Shown here piece after piece: positions 49,943 to 57,987 of a DNA stretch of 64,000 nt. The notes below the pieces were generated by a model. It was not told where the DNA came from, did not search any database, and saw only the letters and a list, made by a program, of their open reading frames with translations. The DNA is from Nitrincola salilacus (GTDB lineage Bacteria > Pseudomonadota > Gammaproteobacteria > Pseudomonadales > Balneatricaceae): positions 1,178,001 through 1,242,000 of the forward strand of contig NZ_CP176580.1 in NCBI RefSeq assembly GCF_046271865.1, written 5' to 3'. Position numbers and translations under genes: made by a program. Within the stretch, counting starts at the first letter, position 1, and each line of letters opens with the position of its first letter.

Positions 49943-51859
49943 ATGCCCGTTATTACTCTGCCCGACGGAAGCTCTCGCAGCTTCGAAAATTCCGTGACTG
50001 TTCATGATGTTGCTGCTGATATTGGCACCGGGTTGGCTAAAGCCGCTCTGGCCGGTAAGGTCAATGGCACGCTGGTGGACACCAGTTACACCATCACCGA
50101 GGATGTGCAGCTGTCCATCATCACCGCTCGGGATGAAGAGGGGGTGGATGTTATCCGTCACTCCTGCGCACACTTGATGGCGATGGCCGTTCAGGAGCTT
50201 TTCCCCGGCGCGCAGGTGACGATCGGTCCTGTTATCGAAAATGGCTTTTTTTATGATTTTGCCTACGAACGCCCATTCACGCCCGAAGATCTGAGTAAGA
50301 TCGAAGCGAAGATGAATGAGCTGTCAAAGCAGAATCTGGCAGTGTCCCGATCTGTGATGAGCCGCGATGAAGCGATCGCGCTGTTCGAGGATATGGGTGA
50401 GAATTACAAGGTTGAGATCATCAATGATATTCCCGGTAATGAGGATCTGTCCTTCTACCGTCAGGGGGATTTCATCGATCTGTGCCGTGGCCCACATGTG
50501 CCGGCAACCGGCCATATCAAAGCCTTCAAACTGATGAAGGTGGCGGGTGCATACTGGCGTGGCGACTCCAAAAACGAGATGCTGCAGCGTATCTATGGCA
50601 CTGCCTGGGGCGATAAAAAAGATCTCAAAGAGTACCTGTTCCGTCTGGAAGAGGCCGAGAAGCGCGATCACCGTAAGCTGGGCAAGACACTGCACCTGTT
50701 CCATATGCAGGAAGAAGCACCGGGCATGGTGTTCTGGCATCCCAACGGTTGGATTCTGTATCAGCAGATCGAGCAGTACATGCGTACCAAACTGCGCCGC
50801 CATGACTATCAGGAGATCAAGACACCGCAGGTGGTTGAGCGTGCTCTGTGGGAGAAGTCCGGTCATTGGGACAAGTTCCATGAGGAGATGTTTACCACTC
50901 ACTCCGAACACCGCGATTATGCGATCAAACCGATGAACTGCCCTTGCCATGTGCAGGTGTTCAATCAGGGTTTGCGCTCTTATCGCGATCTGCCGTTGCG
51001 TCTGGCTGAATTCGGTTCCTGTCATCGCAATGAGCCATCCGGTGCGTTGCATGGTCTGATGCGTGTGCGTGGCTTTGTGCAGGATGATGCGCATATCTTC
51101 TGTTCAGAAAAAGATATTCAGGCTGAGGTCGCGTCGTTTATCAACTTCCTGCATGAAGTGTATGCCGATTTCGGTTTTACCGAAATACTGTACAAACTCT
51201 CCACGCGTCCAGAAAAGCGTGTCGGCTCGGATGAAAGCTGGGATAAAGCTGAGGCAGCGCTGAGCGAAGCGCTGGATGCAGCAAAGCTGGAATGGGAGCT
51301 GTTGCCGGGTGAAGGTGCTTTTTACGGGCCCAAGATCGAATTTTCTTTAAAAGATTGTCTCGGTCGTGTGTGGCAGTGTGGTACTATACAGGTCGATTTT
51401 TCGATGCCCGGTCGTCTGGGTGCGCAGTTTGTCAATGAAGCAGGTGATCGTGAAGTTCCCGTCATGCTGCATCGTGCCATTCTGGGCTCCTTCGAGCGCT
51501 TCATCGGTATTCTGATTGAAAACTATGCCGGCGCATTGCCGACCTGGTTGGCACCTGTACAGGTTGCTGTTCTGAATATTACCGATAAGCAGGCCGGTTT
51601 CTGTGAAAAAGTGGCAGAAAAACTGGAAGAAGTCGGTTTCCGTGCTCATCTGGACTTGAGAAACGAGAAGATCGGCTTTAAAATCCGCGAGCACACTTTA
51701 CAGAAAGTCCCCTACCTGCTGGTAGTGGGTGACAAAGAAGTAGAATCTGGATCTGTTGCTGTGCGCACTCGCACAGGCGAAGATCTCGGTGTCCTTAAGG
51801 TTGACGAACTGATAGCCAGACTCAAGGCAGATGTCGAACGCAAAGGACGCAGCGAATAA
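49943..51859 (+). CDS. thrS: Threonyl-tRNA synthetase
   Basis: This class II synthetase charges tRNA-Thr. The 638-residue length is standard: a TGS domain (about 1-61), the editing domain with HSCAHLMAMAVQELFPGA near 73 and the CRGPHVPATG block, the catalytic core (about 240-535), and the anticodon-binding domain (about 540-638). Motif 2 FGSCHRNEPSGALHGLMRVRGF and motif 3 ending GSFERFIGILIE are intact. AAGGA precedes the ATG. It heads the thrS-infC-rpmI-rplT-pheST run. Confidence 0.96.
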   Translation: MPVITLPDGSSRSFENSVTVHDVAADIGTGLAKAALAGKVNGTLVDTSYTITEDVQLSIITARDEEGVDVIRHSCAHLMAMAVQELFPGAQVTIGPVIENGFFYDFAYERPFTPEDLSKIEAKMNELSKQNLAVSRSVMSRDEAIALFEDMGENYKVEIINDIPGNEDLSFYRQGDFIDLCRGPHVPATGHIKAFKLMKVAGAYWRGDSKNEMLQRIYGTAWGDKKDLKEYLFRLEEAEKRDHRKLGKTLHLFHMQEEAPGMVFWHPNGWILYQQIEQYMRTKLRRHDYQEIKTPQVVERALWEKSGHWDKFHEEMFTTHSEHRDYAIKPMNCPCHVQVFNQGLRSYRDLPLRLAEFGSCHRNEPSGALHGLMRVRGFVQDDAHIFCSEKDIQAEVASFINFLHEVYADFGFTEILYKLSTRPEKRVGSDESWDKAEAALSEALDAAKLEWELLPGEGAFYGPKIEFSLKDCLGRVWQCGTIQVDFSMPGRLGAQFVNEAGDREVPVMLHRAILGSFERFIGILIENYAGALPTWLAPVQVAVLNITDKQAGFCEKVAEKLEEVGFRAHLDLRNEKIGFKIREHTLQKVPYLLVVGDKEVESGSVAVRTRTGEDLGVLKVDELIARLKADVERKGRSE

Positions 51860-51880
51860 AAACTCTCAGGAGATACAACT

Positions 51881-52417
51881 ATCAGGCGTGAAACTAAACG
51901 CGGTGGTCGTGCAGCACTACCGCCAATCAACGAGAATATCCGTGCAACCGAATGCCGATTGATTGGCGCCGATGGTGCACAGGTTGGTGTAGTAACGATT
52001 GAAGAGGCGCTTGAGATAGCTCAGGCGGCCGAACTTGATCTGGTTCAGATCTCTGATGCCGATCCCATCGTTTGTAAAGTGATGGATTATGGTAAGCATC
52101 AGTATGAACTGAAGAAGAAAGCAAATGAGGCTAAGAAAAAACAGACTCAGATGCAGGTCAAGGAAGTGAAATTCCGTCCCGGGACGGAAGATGGGGATTA
52201 TCAGGTGAAACTGCGCAACCTGATACGTTTCCTGGAAAGCGGGGACAAGGCCAAAATAACCTTGAGGTTCCGTGGTCGCGAGATGGCACATCAGGAGCTG
52301 GGTATGCAGTTGCTCAAACGGATCGAAGCAGATCTCGTTGATTTTGGCACTGTAGAACAGCATCCGAAGATGGAAGGTCGTCAGATGATCATGGTGATCG
52401 CCCCGAAAAAGAAATAG
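51881..52417 (+). CDS. infC: Translation initiation factor IF-3
   Basis: IF-3 binds the 30S subunit and checks the initiator tRNA and start codon. The frame gives 178 residues if translation begins at the AUC codon at 51881, with AGGAG placed eight bases ahead (51868-51872). No ATG, GTG or TTG fits the conserved N terminus (PPINENIRATECRLIGADG). A rare start codon is the known device by which IF-3 represses its own mRNA (AUU in E. coli). Both domains are present, including the linker (YELKKKANEAKKKQ) and the C-terminal GDKAKITLRFRGREM. Confidence 0.92.
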   Translation: MRRETKRGGRAALPPINENIRATECRLIGADGAQVGVVTIEEALEIAQAAELDLVQISDADPIVCKVMDYGKHQYELKKKANEAKKKQTQMQVKEVKFRPGTEDGDYQVKLRNLIRFLESGDKAKITLRFRGREMAHQELGMQLLKRIEADLVDFGTVEQHPKMEGRQMIMVIAPKKK

Positions 52418-52427
52418 TCATGCAGAC

Positions 52428-52482
52428 ATGAAAGACTCTCGCGCCTGAAACTTTGGTTTCTGGCACAAGGGTCTTTTTATGC
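52428..52482 (+). promoter_or_regulatory. Structured leader of rpmI-rplT
   Basis: AAGAC pairs with GTCTT to close a structure that contains an inner AAAC-tttg-GTTT stem, and TTTTT follows. The position just upstream of rpmI is where L20-type autoregulation or attenuation acts in other gammaproteobacteria. Confidence 0.5.
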
Positions 52483-52522
52483 TTCGTGTGGCTTACAACT
52501 AAACGAATGCGTGGAGAAAGTT

Positions 52523-52717
52523 ATGCCTAAGATTAAAAGTGTCCGCGGTGCGGCAAAGCGTTTCAAGAAAACTGCCAATGGCATCAAGCACAAGCAGTCC
52601 TTTAAGAGTCACATTCTGACCAAGAAGTCTACTAAGCGTAAGCGTCAACTGCGCCCAATGATGCAGGTTCACGATTCTGATGTGAAACTGGTCAAGCGTA
52701 TGCTGCCAACTCTGTAA
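52523..52717 (+). CDS. rpmI: 50S ribosomal protein L35
   Basis: This is a 64-residue, very basic ribosomal protein, from the ATG at 52523 with GGAGAAAG ahead. MPKIKSVRGAAKRFKKTANG and HILTKKSTKRKRQLR are the standard L35 sequences. It lies between infC and rplT in the conserved order. Confidence 0.97.
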   Translation: MPKIKSVRGAAKRFKKTANGIKHKQSFKSHILTKKSTKRKRQLRPMMQVHDSDVKLVKRMLPTL

Positions 52718-52761
52718 GACATGTTGTTCAAGAATTGAGATTAATTTAGGAAGGTAATGCT

Positions 52762-53118
52762 ATGCCTCGCGTAAAACGTGGTGTTGTGGCGCGTCGTCGC
52801 CATAAGAAGATTCTGAAACAGGCCAAAGGTTATTATGGTGCACGCAGTCGTGTATTCCGTGTAGCCAAGCAAGCGGTTATCAAAGCTGGTCAGTATGCGT
52901 ATCGCGACCGTCGCCAACGTAAACGTCAGTTCCGCGCGCTCTGGATTGCACGTATCAACGCTGCAGCCCGTATCAATGGCTTGTCTTACAGCCGTTTCAT
53001 TGCTGGCCTGAAAAAAGCCAACATTGAAATCGACCGTAAAGTACTGGCTGACCTGGCTGTTCATCAGCAGGCTACGTTTGCAGCAGTGGTAGAAAAAGCC
53101 AAAGCTGCACTTGCTTGA
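52762..53118 (+). CDS. rplT: 50S ribosomal protein L20
   Basis: The 118-residue L20 is needed for early 50S assembly and represses its own operon in E. coli. It starts PRVKRGVVARRRHKKILKQA and has the typical GYYGARSRVFRVAKQAV block. AGGAAGG precedes the ATG. A strong terminator-like hairpin follows before pheS. Confidence 0.97.
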   Translation: MPRVKRGVVARRRHKKILKQAKGYYGARSRVFRVAKQAVIKAGQYAYRDRRQRKRQFRALWIARINAAARINGLSYSRFIAGLKKANIEIDRKVLADLAVHQQATFAAVVEKAKAALA

Positions 53119-53156
53119 GTCACACCCGCCTATTGGTAGGTAATTGATTGAATCAG

Positions 53157-53192
53157 ATAGGGGAAGGGTGCAAGCTCTTCCCCTATTTTTTT
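53157..53192 (+). terminator. Terminator between rplT and pheS
   Basis: ATAGGGGAAG (53157-53166) pairs with CTTCCCCTAT (53177-53186), followed by seven T residues. It ends 15 bp before the pheS ATG, so pheST needs readthrough, antitermination or its own start. No Phe-rich leader peptide like E. coli PheM is evident. Confidence 0.85.
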
Positions 53193-53206
53193 GTTTGGAG
53201 CCGGAG

Positions 53207-54190
53207 ATGGAAAATCTTGAAAACCTCCTGAGACAGGGCAAGCAGGCGGTTGCAAATACAGACAGTGTAAAAGCACTGGATGATGTACGCGTTCAGTACC
53301 TGGGCAAGAAGGGGGAGCTGACACAGCTGCTCAAAGGGCTCGGACAACTCTCGGCCGAAGAGCGGCCCGCTGCCGGTGCCAGAATCAATGAAGCGAAAGA
53401 TGCGCTGCAGCTGGAGCTTAATGCCCGCCGTGAACAACTTGAGGCAGACGCACTGTCGAGCAAGCTTGCATCAGAGCAGGTAGATGTCACTTTACCGGGT
53501 CGTGGGCAGCAACTGGGTGGACTGCACCCCGTCACGCGCACCCTGGAGCGTATTGAGGAGTTCTTCTCCAGCATCGGCTTCAGCATCGCTGAAGGGCCCG
53601 AGGTGGAGGATGATTACCACAACTTCGAAGCGCTGAATATTCCGGCCCATCATCCGGCACGTGCGATGCACGACACCTTTTATTTTGATGCCCACACACT
53701 GCTGCGTACCCATACCTCACCGGTTCAGGTGCGCACGATGGAAACCAAGCAGCCTCCGATCCGGATCATCTGTCCGGGCCGTGTTTATCGCTGCGACTAT
53801 GACCAGACTCACTCGCCCATGTTTCATCAGGTAGAAGGGCTGCTGGTCGACAAGAATATCAGTTTTGCCGATCTTAAAGGCACGCTGGAAGAGTTTTTGC
53901 GTGAGTTTTTTGAAGAGGATGTGAAGGTGCGTTTTCGTCCCTCTTACTTCCCCTTCACGGAGCCATCGATCGAAGTCGATATCGATCGTGGTGATGGCCG
54001 CTGGCTGGAAGTCCTGGGGTGCGGCATGGTGCATCCGAAAGTATTTGAATACTCGGGTATCGATCCCGAAGAGTACACCGGCTTTGCTTTTGGCATGGGC
54101 GTTGAGCGTCTGGCGATGCTCCGCTATGGCGTTAACGATCTGCGTCTGTTCTTTGAAAACGATCTGCGTTTTCTCGGGCAGTTTCGTTAA
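53207..54190 (+). CDS. pheS: Phenylalanyl-tRNA synthetase alpha chain
   Basis: This is the catalytic subunit of the alpha2-beta2 PheRS. The 327 residues equal the E. coli length. It has an N-terminal coiled-coil (about 1-85), then motif 1 around GFSIAEGPEVEDDYHNFEALNIPAHHPAR, motif 2 RVYRCDYDQTHSPMFHQVEG and motif 3 GFAFGMGVERLAMLRYG. The ATG at 53207 is chosen because the upstream frame from 53144 crosses the terminator. GGAG precedes it. Confidence 0.96.
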   Translation: MENLENLLRQGKQAVANTDSVKALDDVRVQYLGKKGELTQLLKGLGQLSAEERPAAGARINEAKDALQLELNARREQLEADALSSKLASEQVDVTLPGRGQQLGGLHPVTRTLERIEEFFSSIGFSIAEGPEVEDDYHNFEALNIPAHHPARAMHDTFYFDAHTLLRTHTSPVQVRTMETKQPPIRIICPGRVYRCDYDQTHSPMFHQVEGLLVDKNISFADLKGTLEEFLREFFEEDVKVRFRPSYFPFTEPSIEVDIDRGDGRWLEVLGCGMVHPKVFEYSGIDPEEYTGFAFGMGVERLAMLRYGVNDLRLFFENDLRFLGQFR

Positions 54191-54241
54191 GCCGACCAAC
54201 ATCAGCCATTTGCCGATCAATCAAGTTTTTAGGACAACAGC

Positions 54242-56620
54242 ATGAAATTCAGTGAACAGTGGTTACGTGAACTGGTTCAGCCTGAAATAGGCACCCAGGC
54301 GCTGGCCGATCAGCTCAGTCTGGCCGGACTCGAAGTAGACGATGTTGAAGCGGTCGCCGGAAAATTCAGTGGTGTTGTGGTCGCCGAAATTCTCACGGCG
54401 GAACCTCACCCCAATGCCGATAAACTGCAGGTGTGTACCGTCAGTGATGGTGAAGCCGAACATCAGGTGGTATGTGGGGCTCCGAATGCCCGTGCCGGTC
54501 TGAAAACTGCTTATGCGCGAGTCGGGGCAGAGCTGCCGGGTGATTTCAGAATCAAACGCGCCAAGCTGCGTCAGGTTGAGTCTTTCGGCATGCTCTGTGC
54601 CGAGGATGAGCTGGGCCTGTCGGATGATCATGGCGGTATCATGGAGCTGCCGGACACTGCACCTGTCGGTAAGGATCTGCGTGAGTACCTGGATCTGAAT
54701 GATCATCTGATCGACGTAGATCTGACACCGAACCGTGGCGACTGCCTGAGCATCACCGGTATGGCACGCGAAGTGGGTGTGCTGAACCGCGTTCCGGTCA
54801 AGGATGTTGAAGTACCCGCCGTGGCACCGATGATTGATGATCGCTTTTCGATCGAACTTCAGGCACCACAAGCTTGCCCGCGCTATATTGGTCGCGTGAT
54901 CCGCAATATCCGTCAGGGCGTCAGCACACCTCTGTGGATGCAGGAAAAGCTGCGTCGTTCAGGTGTTCGCAGTATCGATCCGGTTGTAGATGTTACCAAC
55001 TACGTCCTGCTGGAGCTGGGTCAGCCGATGCATGCCTTTGATCTGGGCAAGCTTGAAGGTGGGATTCGAGTACGCTTGGCTGGGGAAGGTGAATCACTGC
55101 GGCTGCTCGACGGTCAGGAAGTTAAACTGACTGCCGAAACGCTGGTGATTGCGGATGGCAACGGTGCGGTGGCAATGGCCGGTATCATGGGTGGAGAACC
55201 GACCAGCGTGACTGACTCCACGGTGGATATTTTCCTGGAGAGTGCCTTCTTCCAGCAGTTGTCGATTGTCGGCAGGGCACGTCATTATGGTTTGCATACC
55301 GACTCCTCCCATCGCTTTGAGCGTGGTGTCGACTGGCAGCAGCAGCGCAGGGCGATTGAGCGTGCCACGGCACTGCTGCTGGATATCGTTGGTGGTGAGC
55401 CGGGCCCTGTGATCGAGGCCGTCAGCGAAGCGGATCTACCCGCAGTGCCACAGGTGCGCCTGCGTCATGATCGTATCACGTCACTGCTGGCGATTGAGCT
55501 GCCAACCTCAGAGATTGAGGGCATCCTGACGCGCTTGGGCATGCAGCTGGCGCTGACTGGTGAGCGCGAGTGGACCGTGAAGGTGCCCAGCTATCGTTTC
55601 GATATCACCCTTGAGGTGGATCTGATCGAAGAGATCGCACGCGTCTACGGTTATGACAACCTGCCGGTACGTACACCGATTGCACAGTTACCGTTGCCTC
55701 CGATAGAGGAAGCACGGGTCAATATCAAGACACTGCGTCGCCATTTGATCAGCCGTGGCTATCAGGAAGCGATCACTTACAGCTTTATTGAGCCGGGTTT
55801 GTCTGAGCTGTTTGATCCTGTGCATAAACCCCTGGCTCTGGCTAACCCTATCTCTGCTGAAATGGCCGTGATGCGCACAACGCTCTGGCCGGGTCTGGTC
55901 AAGGCAGTTGCCTACAACCAGAATCGTCAGCAGTCACGTGTGCGCATGTTCGAAAGTGGGCAGCGTTTCCTTCAGTTGGCAGATGGTCTGTTGCAGGAAG
56001 ATGTGATTGCCGGTGTTGTGACCGGGCTGCGTGATCCTGAAGGTTGGACGGGTAGCAAGGACAAGATCGACTTCTTTGATGCCAAAGGCGATGTTGAGAG
56101 CCTGCTGAAACTGGGTGGCAGTGCTGAGTCCTTCACCTTTGTGGCGGGTCAGCATCCTGCACTCCATCCGGGTCAGACGGCGCGTATCGAACGCGATGGT
56201 CAGGTTATTGGTTATCTCGGTGCGATCCATCCGCAGTTGTTGAGCAAGCTGGAGCTCAACGGGCCAGTGTATCTGTTTGAATTGTCATTGGCAGCTGTGG
56301 CAGGTGGTAAGCTGCCCCGTTTCGCACCTTTGTCACGTTTTCCTGAGTCACGTCGTGATCTGTCGTTGCTGGTTGATCAGAAAATCAGCTTCGATGCGAT
56401 TCGTGAAGTGGTGCTGGAATCGGCAGGGGAATACCTGACCCAGGTCACGTTATTTGACTTATATCAGGGCCAAGGTATTGAACAGGGTAGAAAAAGTCTT
56501 GCTTTGGGCTTGACCTGGCAGCATCCTTCACGCACTCTTAATGATGAAGAAATAAACAACGCTGTCAGTGAGGTTGTTTCGGCACTGACGACTCATTGTG
56601 GTGCATCGTTAAGAGAATAA
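54242..56620 (+). CDS. pheT: Phenylalanyl-tRNA synthetase beta chain
   Basis: The 792-residue beta chain handles tRNA binding and editing of mischarged Tyr-tRNA-Phe. Visible parts are the EMAP-like tRNA-binding domain (about 40-150), the B3/B4 editing region (TPNRGDCLSITGMAREVG, then NYVLLELGQPMHAFDLGKLEG), the B5 domain, and the C-terminal anticodon-binding FDX-ACB domain (FPESRRDLSLLVDQ). It lies 51 bp after pheS and 16 bp before ihfA. Confidence 0.96.
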   Translation: MKFSEQWLRELVQPEIGTQALADQLSLAGLEVDDVEAVAGKFSGVVVAEILTAEPHPNADKLQVCTVSDGEAEHQVVCGAPNARAGLKTAYARVGAELPGDFRIKRAKLRQVESFGMLCAEDELGLSDDHGGIMELPDTAPVGKDLREYLDLNDHLIDVDLTPNRGDCLSITGMAREVGVLNRVPVKDVEVPAVAPMIDDRFSIELQAPQACPRYIGRVIRNIRQGVSTPLWMQEKLRRSGVRSIDPVVDVTNYVLLELGQPMHAFDLGKLEGGIRVRLAGEGESLRLLDGQEVKLTAETLVIADGNGAVAMAGIMGGEPTSVTDSTVDIFLESAFFQQLSIVGRARHYGLHTDSSHRFERGVDWQQQRRAIERATALLLDIVGGEPGPVIEAVSEADLPAVPQVRLRHDRITSLLAIELPTSEIEGILTRLGMQLALTGEREWTVKVPSYRFDITLEVDLIEEIARVYGYDNLPVRTPIAQLPLPPIEEARVNIKTLRRHLISRGYQEAITYSFIEPGLSELFDPVHKPLALANPISAEMAVMRTTLWPGLVKAVAYNQNRQQSRVRMFESGQRFLQLADGLLQEDVIAGVVTGLRDPEGWTGSKDKIDFFDAKGDVESLLKLGGSAESFTFVAGQHPALHPGQTARIERDGQVIGYLGAIHPQLLSKLELNGPVYLFELSLAAVAGGKLPRFAPLSRFPESRRDLSLLVDQKISFDAIREVVLESAGEYLTQVTLFDLYQGQGIEQGRKSLALGLTWQHPSRTLNDEEINNAVSEVVSALTTHCGASLRE

Positions 56621-56636
56621 AGACAGGGTGATTGTC

Positions 56637-56948
56637 ATGAGCTCTTTGACTAAAGCGGAAATGGCCGAGCGTTTGTTTGAAGAACTTGGTCTGAATAAGC
56701 GTGAAGCAAAAGAAATGGTGGAATCTTTCTTTGATGAGATTCGCCACTGTCTGGCGTCAAACGAGCAAGTCAAACTCTCGGGGTTTGGGAATTTTGACCT
56801 GCGTGACAAGCGTCAGCGTCCGGGTCGGAATCCCAAAACCGGCGAAGAGGTGCCGATCTCTGCACGACGGGTGGTTACGTTCAGGCCAGGGCAGAAATTG
56901 AAGGAGCGAGTCGATAGCTATGTCGGAAACCGGAGTGAAGAGTCCTGA
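56637..56948 (+). CDS. ihfA: Integration host factor alpha subunit
   Basis: IHF-alpha is a 103-residue DNA-bending protein. The helical base (LTKAEMAERLFEELGLNKREAKEMVESFF) is followed by the beta-arm with the DNA-intercalating Pro in RPGRNPKTGEEVPISARRVVTFRPG. The order pheT-ihfA-merR is conserved in gammaproteobacteria. The ATG at 56637 gives the usual N terminus, and CAGGGTG lies ahead. It overlaps the next gene by 29 bp. Confidence 0.96.
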   Translation: MSSLTKAEMAERLFEELGLNKREAKEMVESFFDEIRHCLASNEQVKLSGFGNFDLRDKRQRPGRNPKTGEEVPISARRVVTFRPGQKLKERVDSYVGNRSEES

Positions 56949-57282
56949 TCTGGAGCCGATCCCCGGTAAACGCTACTTCACGATCGGTGAAGCGTCCAAA
57001 CTCTGTGACCTGAAGCCGCATGTATTGCGGTACTGGGAGCAGGAGTTTGATCAGATCAAGCCTGTGAAGCGCAACAACCGTCGCTATTATCAGCGCAATG
57101 ATCTGTTGCTGATCAGGCAGATCAGAGGCTTGCTCTATGAACAGGGCTTTACCATCACAGGAGCAAGACAATGGCTCAGTGGTGATAATGCCGGTGATGA
57201 TTCAGCTCGCTACCGTCAGTTGATTCGTCAGACCATCAATGAGCTAGAAGATCTTCTCAAAGTGCTCAAGGCAGCAAAATAA
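56920..57282 (+). CDS. MerR-family regulator downstream of ihfA
   Basis: The 120-residue protein has an N-terminal MerR helix-turn-helix (about 18-85, with FTIGEASKLCDLKPHVLRYWEQEF and RRYYQRNDLLLIRQIRGLLYEQGFTI) and a short coiled-coil dimerisation tail. There is no effector domain or metal-binding Cys set, so its signal is unknown. The position overlapping ihfA is conserved in pseudomonads and relatives, suggesting a general rather than stress-specific role. Confidence 0.9.
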   Translation: MSETGVKSPDLEPIPGKRYFTIGEASKLCDLKPHVLRYWEQEFDQIKPVKRNNRRYYQRNDLLLIRQIRGLLYEQGFTITGARQWLSGDNAGDDSARYRQLIRQTINELEDLLKVLKAAK

Positions 57283-57289
57283 TATGACA

Positions 57290-57313
57290 AACCCCGGCTA
57301 GCCGGGGTTTTGT
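57290..57313 (+). terminator. Intrinsic terminator of the pheST-ihfA-merR unit
   Basis: AACCCCGGC-TA-GCCGGGGTT is followed by a short T-rich tail. Confidence 0.8.
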
Positions 57314-57494
57314 GTTTCAGAGCTTTGTCTTCATTGGCTTGGCTGAATGAAATCACTCCTCTTGCCATGTCTGTTCTGAGTCATGAAGTTGATCAGGCAG
57401 AGTATTTTCAAAAAACATCACAGAAAGCTTCACAGACTCAATCAGTTAATGTAATATTTCGGCTCTCTTGAGAAAGCAATCTTCTCGGAGACAG

Positions 57495-57572
<78 letters not shown>

Positions 57573-57627
57573 ATTTTTATCATATCTTTCAATAGCTTAA
57601 AATAGTGACTCTGTATTTTCGCCTGAT

Positions 57628-57927
57628 TTATCCAACTCTGTATTTTTCACGATCCTCTTTGCTCAATTGATACCACTGAATGTATAGGCCCCAGTGCCTG
57701 GCTGGGATCTGATCGTATCTCTTCGGCACCTCATCCTTAATTTTGAGGAAGTCCGGACCCATCCATGTATCCACATGGCATAGTTGGTCAGCAACACCTG
57801 ACGGAATGGTCCATCTGTTTCTCCGATTTTTCACCAGAACTTCTTCACCGCTTGACCATGCGCCCTGACTTTCTGACAGTTCGACTGCTATCCTACTGGC
57901 AACGGATTCATCATCAATAAAATGCAA
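57628..57927 (-). CDS. Hypothetical protein, start uncertain
   Basis: I do not recognise this gene. The 99-residue frame begins at a TTG at 57927, but the reading frame stays open upstream past the start of the dadA-like gene, giving plausible sequence (RRKGHCYNTWPLHFIDDE), so the real start is unknown or the gene is a fragment. The protein is soluble and Trp-rich (WSSGEEVLVKNRRNRWTIPSG, ARHWGLYIQWYQL). It lies between tRNA-Pro and dadA, a common place for inserted DNA. No other feature was found in the 415-bp gap. Confidence 0.45.
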   Translation of the reverse strand: MHFIDDESVASRIAVELSESQGAWSSGEEVLVKNRRNRWTIPSGVADQLCHVDTWMGPDFLKIKDEVPKRYDQIPARHWGLYIQWYQLSKEDREKYRVG

Positions 57928-57987
57928 TGGCCAAGTGTTGTAGCAATGTCCCTTGCGGCGGTTTTTTTGATAAACGGAGTAAAGTAA

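Noticed and set aside
53119..53206. PheM-like leader peptide before pheS
   Set aside because: The only Phe-containing frame (LPLFFCLEPE) has no start codon with a ribosome site and reads through the terminator into pheS.
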